64,000 nucleotides of DNA, from IMG/VR virus record IMGVR_UViG_3300031952_000008, positions 1 through 64,000 of that record; one strand, 5' to 3'. This stretch comes from a virus. A program made the position numbers and the translations under genes. Under the pieces are notes generated by a model. The model was not told where the DNA came from and searched no databases. It was given only the letters and a program-made list of their open reading frames with translations. Below, in pieces: positions 22,218 to 32,300 of this stretch; position 1 is the first letter of the stretch; each line of letters begins with the position of its first letter.

Positions 22218-23891
22218 ATGGAAATAAAAAAAGTTATGAAGGGAGTAGCGTTGGGGTCTTTAATGCTGGGTGCTACATTCTTAGCAGGATGTAACGGAGC
22301 AGTTATTGAACAGCAAAAGAACCAAATTGACGCTCTTAGTACAAAATTAGATAGTATGGCAACCAAGACAACAGGTCTTGAACAATCTGTATCAGATTTG
22401 ACTGATATAGCTAAAACACAGCAAGATATTGCTAAATCTATGGAATTGGCTAAAGAAGTTGCAGAGAAAAAGGCAACTGAAAACGATGCTAAAATCTTGG
22501 AAGATGCTAAATTAATAGAAGCATTACAAGGAGAGATAACAGGTCTTAAAGCTGAAGTTACTGTTGGTGCAGGAAGCGGAACAGGAAAAATTCTTGAAAT
22601 GGATTTTAATGAAGGCGAGAATACAACACTTGATGATTCAGACCTTGGTTTGATTAATGATGAAGTGGAATTTGATGGAGACGATTATGATGTTAAAGAG
22701 GAAGTAATCTTTACAGATGCTTTTAAACTAATGACATCAATAGAAGGCGATGAGAACTTTGCTGAGAAACCTTACTTGGTTACTACAGATGAAGGAGCTA
22801 TTGCTTACAAATACATTATAGAAGATGATTTGTTGGCTTCAGATATTTCCGAAGATGAACCATTGAACATAAAGTTCCTTGGTAAAGATATGGAAATTAT
22901 AAAAGCAAACAATGTTACTGGCGAGATAACTGTTAGAGAAGGAGCTAAATTCTTGATGGATGAAGGAGCAACCAAAACTATTACACTAGACGGAAAAGAC
23001 TATGTAGTCACCGTTGATTTTATTAGTGAAAATGGCGGAGCTAAATTTTCCATTAATGGACAAGTTACATCAACTCTAGATGAAGGCGAAACTGATGAGG
23101 CATCAGATATTGAAGTTTCTGTAATAGAAATCTTGGATAATGAAGCCGCTGAAGGAAGAGCAGACAAAGTAGAATTCTACCTAGGAGAGACTGTTTACAA
23201 AACAATCGCTGATGGGGACGAATATACTGAGGATGTTGAAGACTTTATCTATACAATAAAATTTGATGGAGCTAACCTAAGGAGTATCGGTGTCAGTTAT
23301 GATAGACAAGCAGATGACTTGGAAGACATCGAAGACGGTTTTGAACCTATCGCTATAGGAAAGGAATTAGTATTCCCTGAGGGTTATGTTAAAGTTAAAT
23401 TCTTGGGAGTTACAGATGTTAATTACAACCAATATGATTTGACACTTGAAGAACAAGGAGATACTCATATGCCAGTTGTTCAATTAGTATCTGATGACGA
23501 TAGAGGATTTAGTGTTGGTACTGAAGAAGTTAACAAGGTTAGAATTAATGCAACCAATGTTTTCTACAGGGATGACAATAATGATTGGATAACAGCAGAT
23601 TTGAATACATTAAAACTAACTTTTGAAGACACAGAATTAGGTGTAACTTATGTTGGTACAAAACTAAGTATCGGAAAATTAGATGTAGTTACTGACTTTA
23701 CAAAGTTAGGAGTTACAGAAGAACAATCCGAGCCTACAGAAATAGTCTATAACGGAGTTAGTCTAGGAACTAAAGAAGATAAAGTCTTGACAACTGATGG
23801 AGTTATCATAGCAGTAGAAGAGGATGAAGATAGATTCAGCTTCTCACTACCTGGTGATGACATCACAGGAGATGTTGAGGTTTATCAATAA
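22218..23891 (+). CDS. S-layer-like lipoprotein
   Basis: A 557-residue exported protein. Residues 1-25 are a lipoprotein signal peptide with lipobox LAGC (Cys25). Residues about 26-115 are Ala/Lys/Glu-rich coiled coil. From about 120 to the end it is beta-rich and acidic, with blocks such as DEPLNIKFLGKDMEI, ITVREGAKFLMDEGA, KTITLDGKDYVVTVDFI and ADKVEFYLGETVYKTI that follow the order typical of S-layer proteins of DPANN archaea. It may coat the host cell, mask receptors against other viruses, or be a virion surface protein. It has its own promoter and terminator. ATG 22218 (GAGGT nine bases upstream) is preferred to ATG 22149, which would put 23 polar residues before the signal peptide. Confidence 0.72.
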   Translation: MEIKKVMKGVALGSLMLGATFLAGCNGAVIEQQKNQIDALSTKLDSMATKTTGLEQSVSDLTDIAKTQQDIAKSMELAKEVAEKKATENDAKILEDAKLIEALQGEITGLKAEVTVGAGSGTGKILEMDFNEGENTTLDDSDLGLINDEVEFDGDDYDVKEEVIFTDAFKLMTSIEGDENFAEKPYLVTTDEGAIAYKYIIEDDLLASDISEDEPLNIKFLGKDMEIIKANNVTGEITVREGAKFLMDEGATKTITLDGKDYVVTVDFISENGGAKFSINGQVTSTLDEGETDEASDIEVSVIEILDNEAAEGRADKVEFYLGETVYKTIADGDEYTEDVEDFIYTIKFDGANLRSIGVSYDRQADDLEDIEDGFEPIAIGKELVFPEGYVKVKFLGVTDVNYNQYDLTLEEQGDTHMPVVQLVSDDDRGFSVGTEEVNKVRINATNVFYRDDNNDWITADLNTLKLTFEDTELGVTYVGTKLSIGKLDVVTDFTKLGVTEEQSEPTEIVYNGVSLGTKEDKVLTTDGVIIAVEEDEDRFSFSLPGDDITGDVEVYQ

Positions 23892-23893
23892 AT

Positions 23894-23917
23894 GGGAGCT
23901 TTTGCTCCCTCTTTTTT
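23894..23917 (+). terminator. Hairpin terminator after the S-layer-like gene
   Basis: GGGAGC (23894-23899), TTTT loop, GCTCCC (23904-23909), then TCTTTTTT. A perfect six-pair stem followed by a T tract begins three bases after the stop codon, which indicates efficient termination of a single-gene transcript. Confidence 0.8.
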
Positions 23918-23957
23918 AGTAAAGTTTATTAAGTAAAGCTTGTGAGGAGATTTAAAA

Positions 23958-24197
23958 ATGGCCGATTCCGAAAAGAGACCACCAATTAGAGTGGATGATG
24001 AAGTAGATGTTGAAATAGAAAGTAGAGGTGCTAGAAGTGATGGCGTTGCTAAGTATGATGGTTTTATAATCTTCATACCAAATACTTCTGTAGGAGAGAA
24101 GGTAAAGGTTAAGGTTGAGAAGGTCTTCAAAAAATTCGCTATAGGCCGTCGGATGCTGGTTTCTGAAGATGATATTATTGTTACGAAAGACGAATAA
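23958..24197 (+). CDS. TRAM-domain RNA-binding protein
   Basis: A 79-residue protein consisting of a single TRAM domain: PIRVDDEVDVEIESRGARSDGVAKYDGFIIFIPN followed, across TSVGE, by KVKVKVEKVFKKFAIGR (as two adjacent stretches). Stand-alone TRAM proteins are an archaeal hallmark and act as RNA chaperones or cold-response proteins. This is strong support for an archaeal host. ATG 23958 follows TGTGAGGAGATTTAAAA. The viral role is unknown; it could assist late-gene translation. Confidence 0.85.
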   Translation: MADSEKRPPIRVDDEVDVEIESRGARSDGVAKYDGFIIFIPNTSVGEKVKVKVEKVFKKFAIGRRMLVSEDDIIVTKDE

Positions 24198-24209
24198 AGG
24201 TGAAATATA

Positions 24210-24506
24210 ATGATACCATTTGGAACAATATTAGTAGGACTAGGCTCAGGCCTTTCCAGAGCTTTGGTAGGATATGTTAAAAACTTACCAGATAGTACAA
24301 AAGATAACTCAATAGATTGGGTAAAAGCCGCTCCTGCTTTGATAGTAGGTGCAGGTATAGGAATTTATGGAGCAGTTGCAGGTGCAGACTTTATGACCGC
24401 TGAAGCTTTCCTAGCCTCTACAGGTGTAACTTATCTAGTAGGAGAGATATATAACACAATATATAAGGCTATAGTTGCTAAGAAATTAGTTGTTAACGCC
24501 AAGTAA
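24210..24506 (+). CDS. Small membrane protein, Gly/Ala-rich
   Basis: A 98-residue protein with probable spans at about residues 4-21, 42-62 and 64-82, the second very Gly/Ala-rich (ALIVGAGIGIYGAVAGA). Small size, two or three spans and position at the end of the surface block fit a holin-like protein, but no conserved motif proves it. ATG 24210 follows AAAGGTGAAATATA. It is the last + strand gene before the late operon on the other strand. Confidence 0.65.
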   Translation: MIPFGTILVGLGSGLSRALVGYVKNLPDSTKDNSIDWVKAAPALIVGAGIGIYGAVAGADFMTAEAFLASTGVTYLVGEIYNTIYKAIVAKKLVVNAK

Positions 24507-24516
24507 AAATTAACTC

Positions 24517-24540
24517 CCTAAGGTCGTAATTGACCTTAGG
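24517..24540. terminator. Perfect hairpin at the convergent junction
   Basis: CCTAAGGTC (24517-24525), loop GTAATT, GACCTTAGG (24532-24540): nine perfect pairs, ten bases after the last + strand stop. Because the structure is symmetric it could end transcription from both sides. There is no strong T tract on either side. Confidence 0.5.
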
Positions 24541-24578
24541 CCTGTTAAGTTTCTCTATTTCTCGACCTAATTAAAAGC

Positions 24579-24642
24579 CATTAGAGCAACGATTATTTTG
24601 GCCTACATATATCATGTCTAATTAATAATCGTTCTCCTAATG
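24579..24642. repeat. Imperfect inverted repeat at the convergent junction
   Basis: Two 19-base arms, 24579-24597 (CATTAGAGCAACGATTATT) and 24624-24642, are inverted copies matching at 16 of 19 positions, with a 26-base AT-rich spacer. A short direct repeat, CCAGAATTG (about 24648-24668), follows. The gap 24507-24723 holds these elements and no gene. It could be a bidirectional terminator, a protein-binding dyad or an origin; I cannot choose. Confidence 0.55.
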
Positions 24643-24723
24643 TCACCAGAATTGGCCAGAATTGATTTTCTAAGCGTAGAATTATGCTATATTAACTACT
24701 ATATAGTTGTAAAACTTTTACGA

Positions 24724-26226
24724 TTATTTGTATAGTACACAAATCTTAGAATATGTGGCACCAGCAAACATTTTTTTAATTCTAACCTTAAGTTGATTAC
24801 CAGCCGTTGTAAAAGTAAAAATTTGACCGGAACCAGGAACTATACCTTCCCAATTCAATCCATCATCATTACAAACTTCCCACTCATCTTCTTCTGTATC
24901 AGGATAGTTACCTAAATATCTAACCTCACATTGAGTAATATTGTTCTCCGAGGTTGTAGTAGGACTAGTAGCTTTTCCATCCGATGCAGGACTAGTAACT
25001 ATTAAATATCCTTGTTCAGAAACTTCGGTATTTTCATAGGTCCAAGTAGGAGTAGTAATTTCATTAATAAAATCAATAGTATAACTATTAGTCATATCAT
25101 TTAAATTAACAAAAGGTCTAATAACTTTTTCCGCATCAATTCTATCCTTAAACAATTTAGACATATTAATAGTTCTTTCATTAATATCAATGGTAGAATA
25201 GAACCCACCCTCATCCCAAATATGTGTTAAAGTTTGAATTCTATACCAACCCGAAACGCCACAATAAGGAACTTGACAATCTACTTGCTCCCCAGGGTTA
25301 AGAACCTGAAGACCTAAAGCAGATAAATTACCAAGGTCAGGAAGACTGGTTGTAATACTAAGTTCAGCATTAGCTTTTTCTTGAACAAGAGTCATATTTT
25401 TAAGAGTAGAATCTGAAACTACCTCATCCTTTCTCCAAACATCAGTTTGACTAGGAATATCTTCTTCCGTCTTTAAATAAACAATTCCGCCATCTTCTTC
25501 TCCATAAACAGTAACTCTATTTTTTAAAATATCATAATCTTTACCAAACCTATCTATTCCTTTAAGATTAACTCCAATAGCAATACTTGTTTCCTCACTT
25601 TTTATACTGTTTTGAGAAAAAACATGAAGGTCTCCGGTATTATCGATATAACAATCAGCATTGCACCTTTTACAAATATCTACTATAGCACTCCAACCAC
25701 TAACGTTAGAATAATTATTAGTAATCCTAGTAGTAAGTGCCGAAACATTTATATAAGTAACTACCCCACTAAAATGGTCATCAATAATGGCTTTTATTCC
25801 ATCACTACCTAATTGGTTAACTAATTCTTGAATAATTAATTGGTCGGATAATTCAGGACAACTTTTACTTTCTATATTAATTAAATAACCATTCATATCA
25901 AGACTGTATTGGCAATTAGTAACTTTTCCTTTAAAAATCTTAGTAGTTAAACCATCTTCATAATCTGCCCATATTTCTAATACATCACCAGCATCAAAAA
26001 TATCAAGCCATTCGCCTTCACTATTATCTAAAACAACTTCAGCAGTAGGAAGAGCCTCGGTGGCCGGAAGAATAACTCGGAAATTTAAGGCATAATCACT
26101 AACATCGTAAACCATACCAGTTTCGCCATCAGTAATCTTGATAGTTCTATAAGGAGTGGCGTAAGCATCACTAAGAAAGATAACACCATGTTCTCCTCTA
26201 TTATATCTATCGCTAGTATCTCCCAT
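24724..26226 (-). CDS. Baseplate hub / tail tip protein
   Basis: A 500-residue protein. Residues about 25-340 have the layout of a tail hub protein (gpD/gp27-like): a beta domain with VILPATEALPTAEVVLDN, then DAGDVLEIWADY...FKGKVTNCQYSLD, a central helical part with a possible metal site (CKRCNADC), and LGLQVLNPGEQVDCQVP near 320. The C-terminal 130 residues look like a small beta sandwich. It is the last gene of the late operon, after the adhesins. ATG 26226 lies one base after the upstream stop, with GGAGAG in front. Confidence 0.65.
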   Translation of the reverse strand: MGDTSDRYNRGEHGVIFLSDAYATPYRTIKITDGETGMVYDVSDYALNFRVILPATEALPTAEVVLDNSEGEWLDIFDAGDVLEIWADYEDGLTTKIFKGKVTNCQYSLDMNGYLINIESKSCPELSDQLIIQELVNQLGSDGIKAIIDDHFSGVVTYINVSALTTRITNNYSNVSGWSAIVDICKRCNADCYIDNTGDLHVFSQNSIKSEETSIAIGVNLKGIDRFGKDYDILKNRVTVYGEEDGGIVYLKTEEDIPSQTDVWRKDEVVSDSTLKNMTLVQEKANAELSITTSLPDLGNLSALGLQVLNPGEQVDCQVPYCGVSGWYRIQTLTHIWDEGGFYSTIDINERTINMSKLFKDRIDAEKVIRPFVNLNDMTNSYTIDFINEITTPTWTYENTEVSEQGYLIVTSPASDGKATSPTTTSENNITQCEVRYLGNYPDTEEDEWEVCNDDGLNWEGIVPGSGQIFTFTTAGNQLKVRIKKMFAGATYSKICVLYK

Positions 26227-26227
26227 T

Positions 26228-29200
26228 TTATTCTATCTCTCCAAAGGTATAAGCATCATCAGTTTCAACACATCCCGAGCACCTCTTAATGAACATAAAA
26301 TAAGGAAGTTCCACAAATCCTCCACCAGTACAACTGAAATTAGTATAAGTACTGATGTTCTTAACTTGGTTAATTCCTGTAAAATTCATAAATAACTGGG
26401 GAGTAGTATTTAAAATTATAGTATAATCATTACTTACAAACCTATTCTTGATACAAGTATTTGAAAGACTTTCATTATACCTAAGATAAACACTAAAATT
26501 ATCAGTTGAATGACTAGTCACATTCCAGAAAGGATTACCGCCCATAGGGGCAACATTCTTACTGGTTGCACTTTTAGGGGAAACATACCATTCATTCATT
26601 CCTTTAGGAATAATAGATATAGTAAAATTGGAAAGTAAAACACTAGCATATAAATCATCATCAAAATAGTATTTAGTTCCGCCAATATTATAAAATCCTC
26701 TAATTCTAAAGTTTTGACCGGATAGATTTCCAAAAATAAATCTTAAGTCTGAAAAATTAATATTACCATTTTGTGTAGTAGTTGTATTAAAAGGAACAGT
26801 TATTTCTCCGCTAGTTGGATTACTAACTCCTGTATAAATAACTATATTAGATAAATTAATTTGACTATCTTCTTCCGAAGTAAACCTTATTGGAATAGTA
26901 CAACTTCCTTCGGTCATACAATTACTTTGTATATAATGATTTAACTCTCCTCTATCCAAATTTAATACCCAAGAACTATTAAGTTCGCCATTATAATTAT
27001 GTGAATAATCAGAAGAATTACCTATATAAACTTTAAGATTATAAGGATACCTATTTGCTATAACTTCCTTATCACTACTATTTTTATTAAAATCCGAGTA
27101 AAGTTTAACGGAACAATTCCAAGTTTCCCCAACATGACTACCATTAACTTGTATGGTAGAATTATAATTATATTCTGTAGTTAAAGGAGGAATACCTATT
27201 TCATTTTCGGTATATTTAGCAGTAGTTCCATTATAAAAAGTAATATTTATATAATAAGGTCCCATAGCTTCTTCATCAATATCTATACCAATAGAACAAC
27301 TAAAATTTGAACTAGCATAAAACTTAGCCGAACCACTATTATCTTTTTTAATCAAATCTACCTTAGATATAGTACTCCAGAAATTATCATAAGTAACATT
27401 AGTATAACTTGTATCAAACGTAAAATCGCCCAAACTACCAGGAGTACTATTAGCAACAATTTTAGGAGAACTAATAGCAACATTAGTATCCAAAGCACTA
27501 ACAGGAGTAAAGTCCATATTCTGTAATAATAACCTAGTTGTTGTAATACTTAAAGTATTAGAAGGAGCAGTACCTAAATAAACTGTTGAGTTTTTAAATA
27601 TTACTTCGGGAGAGGTTATAATAGCTAAAGTATTATTATTTAATATAGATATTAATTGTGAATATTTCAATTCAAATAAGTCGCCAGTGGAAACAAGCAT
27701 AAAGGAACCATAAGAAGTAGAAGTATCGGAAACAAAAACAAGACTACTACCAGCATCCGCTATAAAATCCCCATAAGTTGTTAATATATTATTACCGCTT
27801 TCATCTCCTATAAATCCTATAGAAATTAAACTGGTATTATAAAAATCTATATCATCATAACTAATAAAACTAGTATCTCCTCCAGTAGTAGAAAATGAAC
27901 AACCAATACCAAAACCACCACCTGAAAGAGAAATATCGCTATCATTAAAAACTGTTTTATCATAAGTATAAAATTTTACATCTCCACCTTTACAACCATC
28001 ATCTCCTACATCATTACCACTAATACCTCCAACAGTAGTAAAGGTTGATTTATAAGAATTTATAGTATTATAAAAATAGGTATATACATCTCCTCCATCT
28101 CCACCATCTGCATCTCCACTATTTATACTTGCCGCATTTCCACCTTCTCCACCAGTAGCGGTTAAGATACCCTCGCATCGTTCATTAGAGTAAGATTCAT
28201 TATAACCATAATAATCTGCGTATATATGACCACCATTTCCACCATAAGACGCTCTACTAGTAAGATAATTACATTTAATAGCACCAGCATTACTACCTTC
28301 TCCAGCAGTTAATGTAACATCAAAATTGGTAATATTAGCATAGTTTTCGTAAAAATTATAATAAATATTTCCACCAACCTGTCCTTCTTCGACAGAATAA
28401 GCAGTACTACCTGTTCCACATCTAGAACAACAAACTGATGCATCATCAGGGTGAGCACCAGTAGAACTAAGTGTTGAATTTATTATTTTAATATCATAAA
28501 ATTGGAAAGTAATATTAGCATCTAAAGGAACATAACCCATAGTATTATCATCCGCGGTTCCGGTATCTCCAGTAGCACAACTAGTGGCACATTGTGCATC
28601 GTTATCTCCAGCATCGCCAGGAATCATAACTGTATCAAAATTATAAATATCATCGGTTCCATTACCTATATTTTCCCAAAATAAAGTACTTACTCCACCT
28701 TGACCGCCATTCGTATTTTCAGAAAGTTCACAAGTATCCCAACCATATGTACTATAGGCAATAACTCCATTTCCTCCATCTCCATTAGTAAAAGTCATAC
28801 TAACATCATCAATATTAGAAGTATTATCATAAATATAATAATAAGTTTTTCCACCAGCACCACCATTTGCACTAGCAGAAGTACAATTATCGGTAATAGA
28901 ACCAGTTTTGGCATTACCACCTTTTCCTCCTATCAATAAAATAGTTACATTATTAAGAGTTAAACTATGTGAAGCATTTAATATAAAAATAGCAGAACCA
29001 CCAGCACCACCCTCAGTTGCTATATTAGTAGGAGTAGAACCATCACCACCATTTCCACCTGTAATAGTAATTATAGCATCCTTAATTTCAATATCTTCTG
29101 CGGTAATATTTAAAATACCATCAATACCAGGATTTGGAGGAGAATAACCATTAGCACCATTATTACCAATAATAGTAATAATACCAGTAAGATAAACCTT

Positions 29201-29389
29201 TCCTTCACTTGTTCCTATTATTTCTTCATTATACAAAGAACCATTAGCATAAACACCATATTTGCCCGCATTAAAAGAAGTTAAATTAATATAAACTATA
29301 TGGTTACCTTCATGTGTATGAGTTGCACTAGTAAAATTAATTAATGAAAGCAATAATATTAATAATATTAATAAAGTTTTTTTAATCAT
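26228..29389 (-). CDS. Giant exported Gly-rich adhesin or fibre
   Basis: A 1053-residue protein with a clear N-terminal signal peptide (MIKKTLLILLILLLSLINFTSA). The first 550 residues are Gly- and Asn-rich with recurring GG(N/D)GG(D/N) turns and NITNFDV/YNFDTV-like strands, suggesting a parallel beta fold. The second half has Ig-like domains, including the block IGNSSDYSHNYNGELNSS and SNIVIYTGVSN shared with the neighbouring 29382-35087 protein. It carries many N-glycosylation sequons. Position between hub and baseplate genes suggests a receptor-binding role; export through Sec is unusual for a virion protein. It starts by an eight-base overlap with the upstream gene. Confidence 0.65.
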   Translation of the reverse strand: MIKKTLLILLILLLSLINFTSATHTHEGNHIVYINLTSFNAGKYGVYANGSLYNEEIIGTSEGKVYLTGIITIIGNNGANGYSPPNPGIDGILNITAEDIEIKDAIITITGGNGGDGSTPTNIATEGGAGGSAIFILNASHSLTLNNVTILLIGGKGGNAKTGSITDNCTSASANGGAGGKTYYYIYDNTSNIDDVSMTFTNGDGGNGVIAYSTYGWDTCELSENTNGGQGGVSTLFWENIGNGTDDIYNFDTVMIPGDAGDNDAQCATSCATGDTGTADDNTMGYVPLDANITFQFYDIKIINSTLSSTGAHPDDASVCCSRCGTGSTAYSVEEGQVGGNIYYNFYENYANITNFDVTLTAGEGSNAGAIKCNYLTSRASYGGNGGHIYADYYGYNESYSNERCEGILTATGGEGGNAASINSGDADGGDGGDVYTYFYNTINSYKSTFTTVGGISGNDVGDDGCKGGDVKFYTYDKTVFNDSDISLSGGGFGIGCSFSTTGGDTSFISYDDIDFYNTSLISIGFIGDESGNNILTTYGDFIADAGSSLVFVSDTSTSYGSFMLVSTGDLFELKYSQLISILNNNTLAIITSPEVIFKNSTVYLGTAPSNTLSITTTRLLLQNMDFTPVSALDTNVAISSPKIVANSTPGSLGDFTFDTSYTNVTYDNFWSTISKVDLIKKDNSGSAKFYASSNFSCSIGIDIDEEAMGPYYINITFYNGTTAKYTENEIGIPPLTTEYNYNSTIQVNGSHVGETWNCSVKLYSDFNKNSSDKEVIANRYPYNLKVYIGNSSDYSHNYNGELNSSWVLNLDRGELNHYIQSNCMTEGSCTIPIRFTSEEDSQINLSNIVIYTGVSNPTSGEITVPFNTTTTQNGNINFSDLRFIFGNLSGQNFRIRGFYNIGGTKYYFDDDLYASVLLSNFTISIIPKGMNEWYVSPKSATSKNVAPMGGNPFWNVTSHSTDNFSVYLRYNESLSNTCIKNRFVSNDYTIILNTTPQLFMNFTGINQVKNISTYTNFSCTGGGFVELPYFMFIKRCSGCVETDDAYTFGEIE

Positions 29390-32300
29390 AGTAACTACCT
29401 GTAATATTTATAGTTGCATTTTTAACCACTCTAACTCCATCAGTAATAGCATTAATACTTACTTTGGATGTGCTTACATTTTTAGGAGAGGTAGGTGTAG
29501 TTGTGTTGCTAATTAAACTACTACCTGCATTAGTTAAATAAGCTTTTATAGGATTAATATCTAAATTTAAATCTTGAACCGAATAAGTAATGGAAAGGTC
29601 TGTTAAACTAACAAATCTCTCTCCATCAAAACTAACATTTATAGGGAAAGTACAGAAAGGAGTAGTACAACTTGATATAGCACTACTTATAAGTGAAGTA
29701 TTAAAATTAATAAGAACATAATTACTGCCACTGGTATCTATTGATATAGGAAGATTTCCTGTATAGTTATAATCACTAATACCATCATTACCTACATCTA
29801 AAGTAACATTGTGAGGCCTATTACCTAATCCATCAAAATATAAATTATATAAATAACTTTTCTTTGAGCTGGTAGGTTTTAAATTAGCTTTCCACATAAC
29901 ATCTGCTCCTGAAGTATTAAAACTTACATTTTCACTATTACTTGTATAAGTATTAAAAGGAATAGGAAACCAATTATTTCCATTATCATTAGAAATATAA
30001 AAGTTAAGGGTTGAAGTATTTAAATAATTTAATTGTTCTATACTAACTGTTAAACTAGTAATATTTGAACTATTAGAATCTAACCTTGTCGAATAAATCC
30101 AACAACTAGAAGCAACTCCGCTAATCTCACTACTATATTGATTAAAAAATGCATCAAAATCACAAGTAGTAGTTGAACTGTTTATATAATCTAAATCTTC
30201 GAAATCTTCATAATAAGTATCTTTAGAACTTTGTCCTCTCATTCTAACCGTAAATGTTGAAAAAGGAGTTGATGAAGGAACTTCTATATAAGCTAAACTA
30301 CTTGTTCTACTAGTCGAACTACCATTATCACTATGATAAAAGTCTGACCCAGATTCATTAAATTTATTAACACTAGAACTGGTAGTAGAAATCATACCTG
30401 ATAAGTTAATATCTACATAACCATCATCACCTATATCAATAGTTAAATCTTCAGGATATGTAATATAACTTAAACGTATAATGAAATCACTAAAAGTAAT
30501 ATTTCCTCCAGTAGTTACACTAATATTAAATGGGAAAGTATATATTCCATCAGTAACGGTTATGTTACCATTAGTTATCCAATTATTTAAATAACTTTCG
30601 TCCAAAACTATAGTTATAGAAGGCTGTAAATAGTTTTCTGAATTATAAATAGTAAGAGAATTTGTAATATTAGGAATAGTTACCGAAATATTATAAGCAC
30701 TACTAGATTGTACCATAAATTGAATACTAGCAAACTTTATATATTGAGTATTACCAGTTCCAGATTGTTGCCTTTTATCTCTAAGAGTTAAATTAAAAAT
30801 CATACTTCCATTATCTGTAAAATTATAAGTTTTTGAAGTAACCTCGTTATTATACATATCATCCCAACCAAAAAGAGTTTGGTCGGAGTTCAATCCTGAA
30901 ACATCTAAACTTGCCGAAGTAATAGTAATATAATTAGGCAACTCTACATAAAATGCTTCATAATTATATAATCTATATTTAAGTAATATACTGGTTGAAT
31001 TATCCGAAAATTCATTAATCTTATTAGTATTAATAAGAGAAAGGTCATAACTGGCATTAAAAGTAGTATTTGAAACTCCGATAAAATAATCTATTCCTTT
31101 ACCTACCATATAAACATCTGAACCTACACTTAAATTATCCGAATTAACACTAACAATACTAACATTAGCAGTAGTACCATACTCATAAGTTCTATTAGCA
31201 AACAAACCATCTAAATTAAGATAAACATTTCTATCTAAAACACCTATATAAAACGTTCTATTCTCTCCCCAACCAACGCTATTATTAGTTCCGATAGTAC
31301 AACTTGCTGTACCGTTATAATTAAGTGCTGAATGTAATATTAATACATTTTTTATGTCCCAATTCATAGCCTCTTCATAAAGGGAAGAGTATGCTTCTTC
31401 ATTATCAACCGTCGAACTCCATAAACTCTCATTATGTTTAGCTCCAGTTGTCCAATCAGCATCCCATATTTTTGAAGAGGACGCACTACTAGTTTGTGTA
31501 CCAAAACTAGCACCATAAACCAAAGGAGCAACAGTTTCCCAAGTACTTCCATTCCAACAATCTCCCCTAGAACTAGGAGAAACATAAGTAATATTATTTA
31601 ATTTCATTGTTGCTGTTGAACTACAAAAAGCGGCACCATTAGTGATTCTACTAGCATAGGCTGATGTTTTTACAAAAATATTTCCGGTTAATGAACTAAT
31701 ATCAACGTTTCCAGAACTTATCCCCGAATAATTATAGTACCAATGGGTAGAATTAAGTTTTTCTATAATAAAATTATTACCTGCGTGAGAATATGAAGCA
31801 CCGCCATCACATTCCGCAACTATACCATCAGTATAAATAGTAACATCATTAGTTAGATTTGTGAAGATTATTCTTGTATAGATATTTGTAGATTCGCTGT
31901 GAGCACAAGCACCACATTGACCTGACATACTAAGGTTGTATAAAGTAATCTTAGATTTTAAAGCTATTTTTAAAGGGTCTATTGTACCATTTGTATAAAT
32001 ATCCATTTGACCATATTCATTAGTTCTACCAGTATCCATATAGGCACCAGCATCTAATTGAAGATAACCATTTACAATATAACTACCGGAACCATAAGTT
32101 GATTGGGCGGAATAATTATAAAACTTACTCAAATTAAGAGTTGAAGGTATAAAATTATCAAAAAGGAAAGGAGTTATACTAGAATAAAACCTATATTGTA
32201 AATTATTTTGTGACCAACAATCGGAAGGTATTGAAAAGTTTTTATCTATAGCCTGTCCACTAGATATATTATATCCATATTTTACACGCCACGAACTAGT

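Noticed and set aside
28700-29147. + strand open frames opposite the Gly-rich adhesin.
   Set aside because: They are the antisense of biased Gly/Asn codons, have no ribosome-binding site, and the - strand product is coherent.
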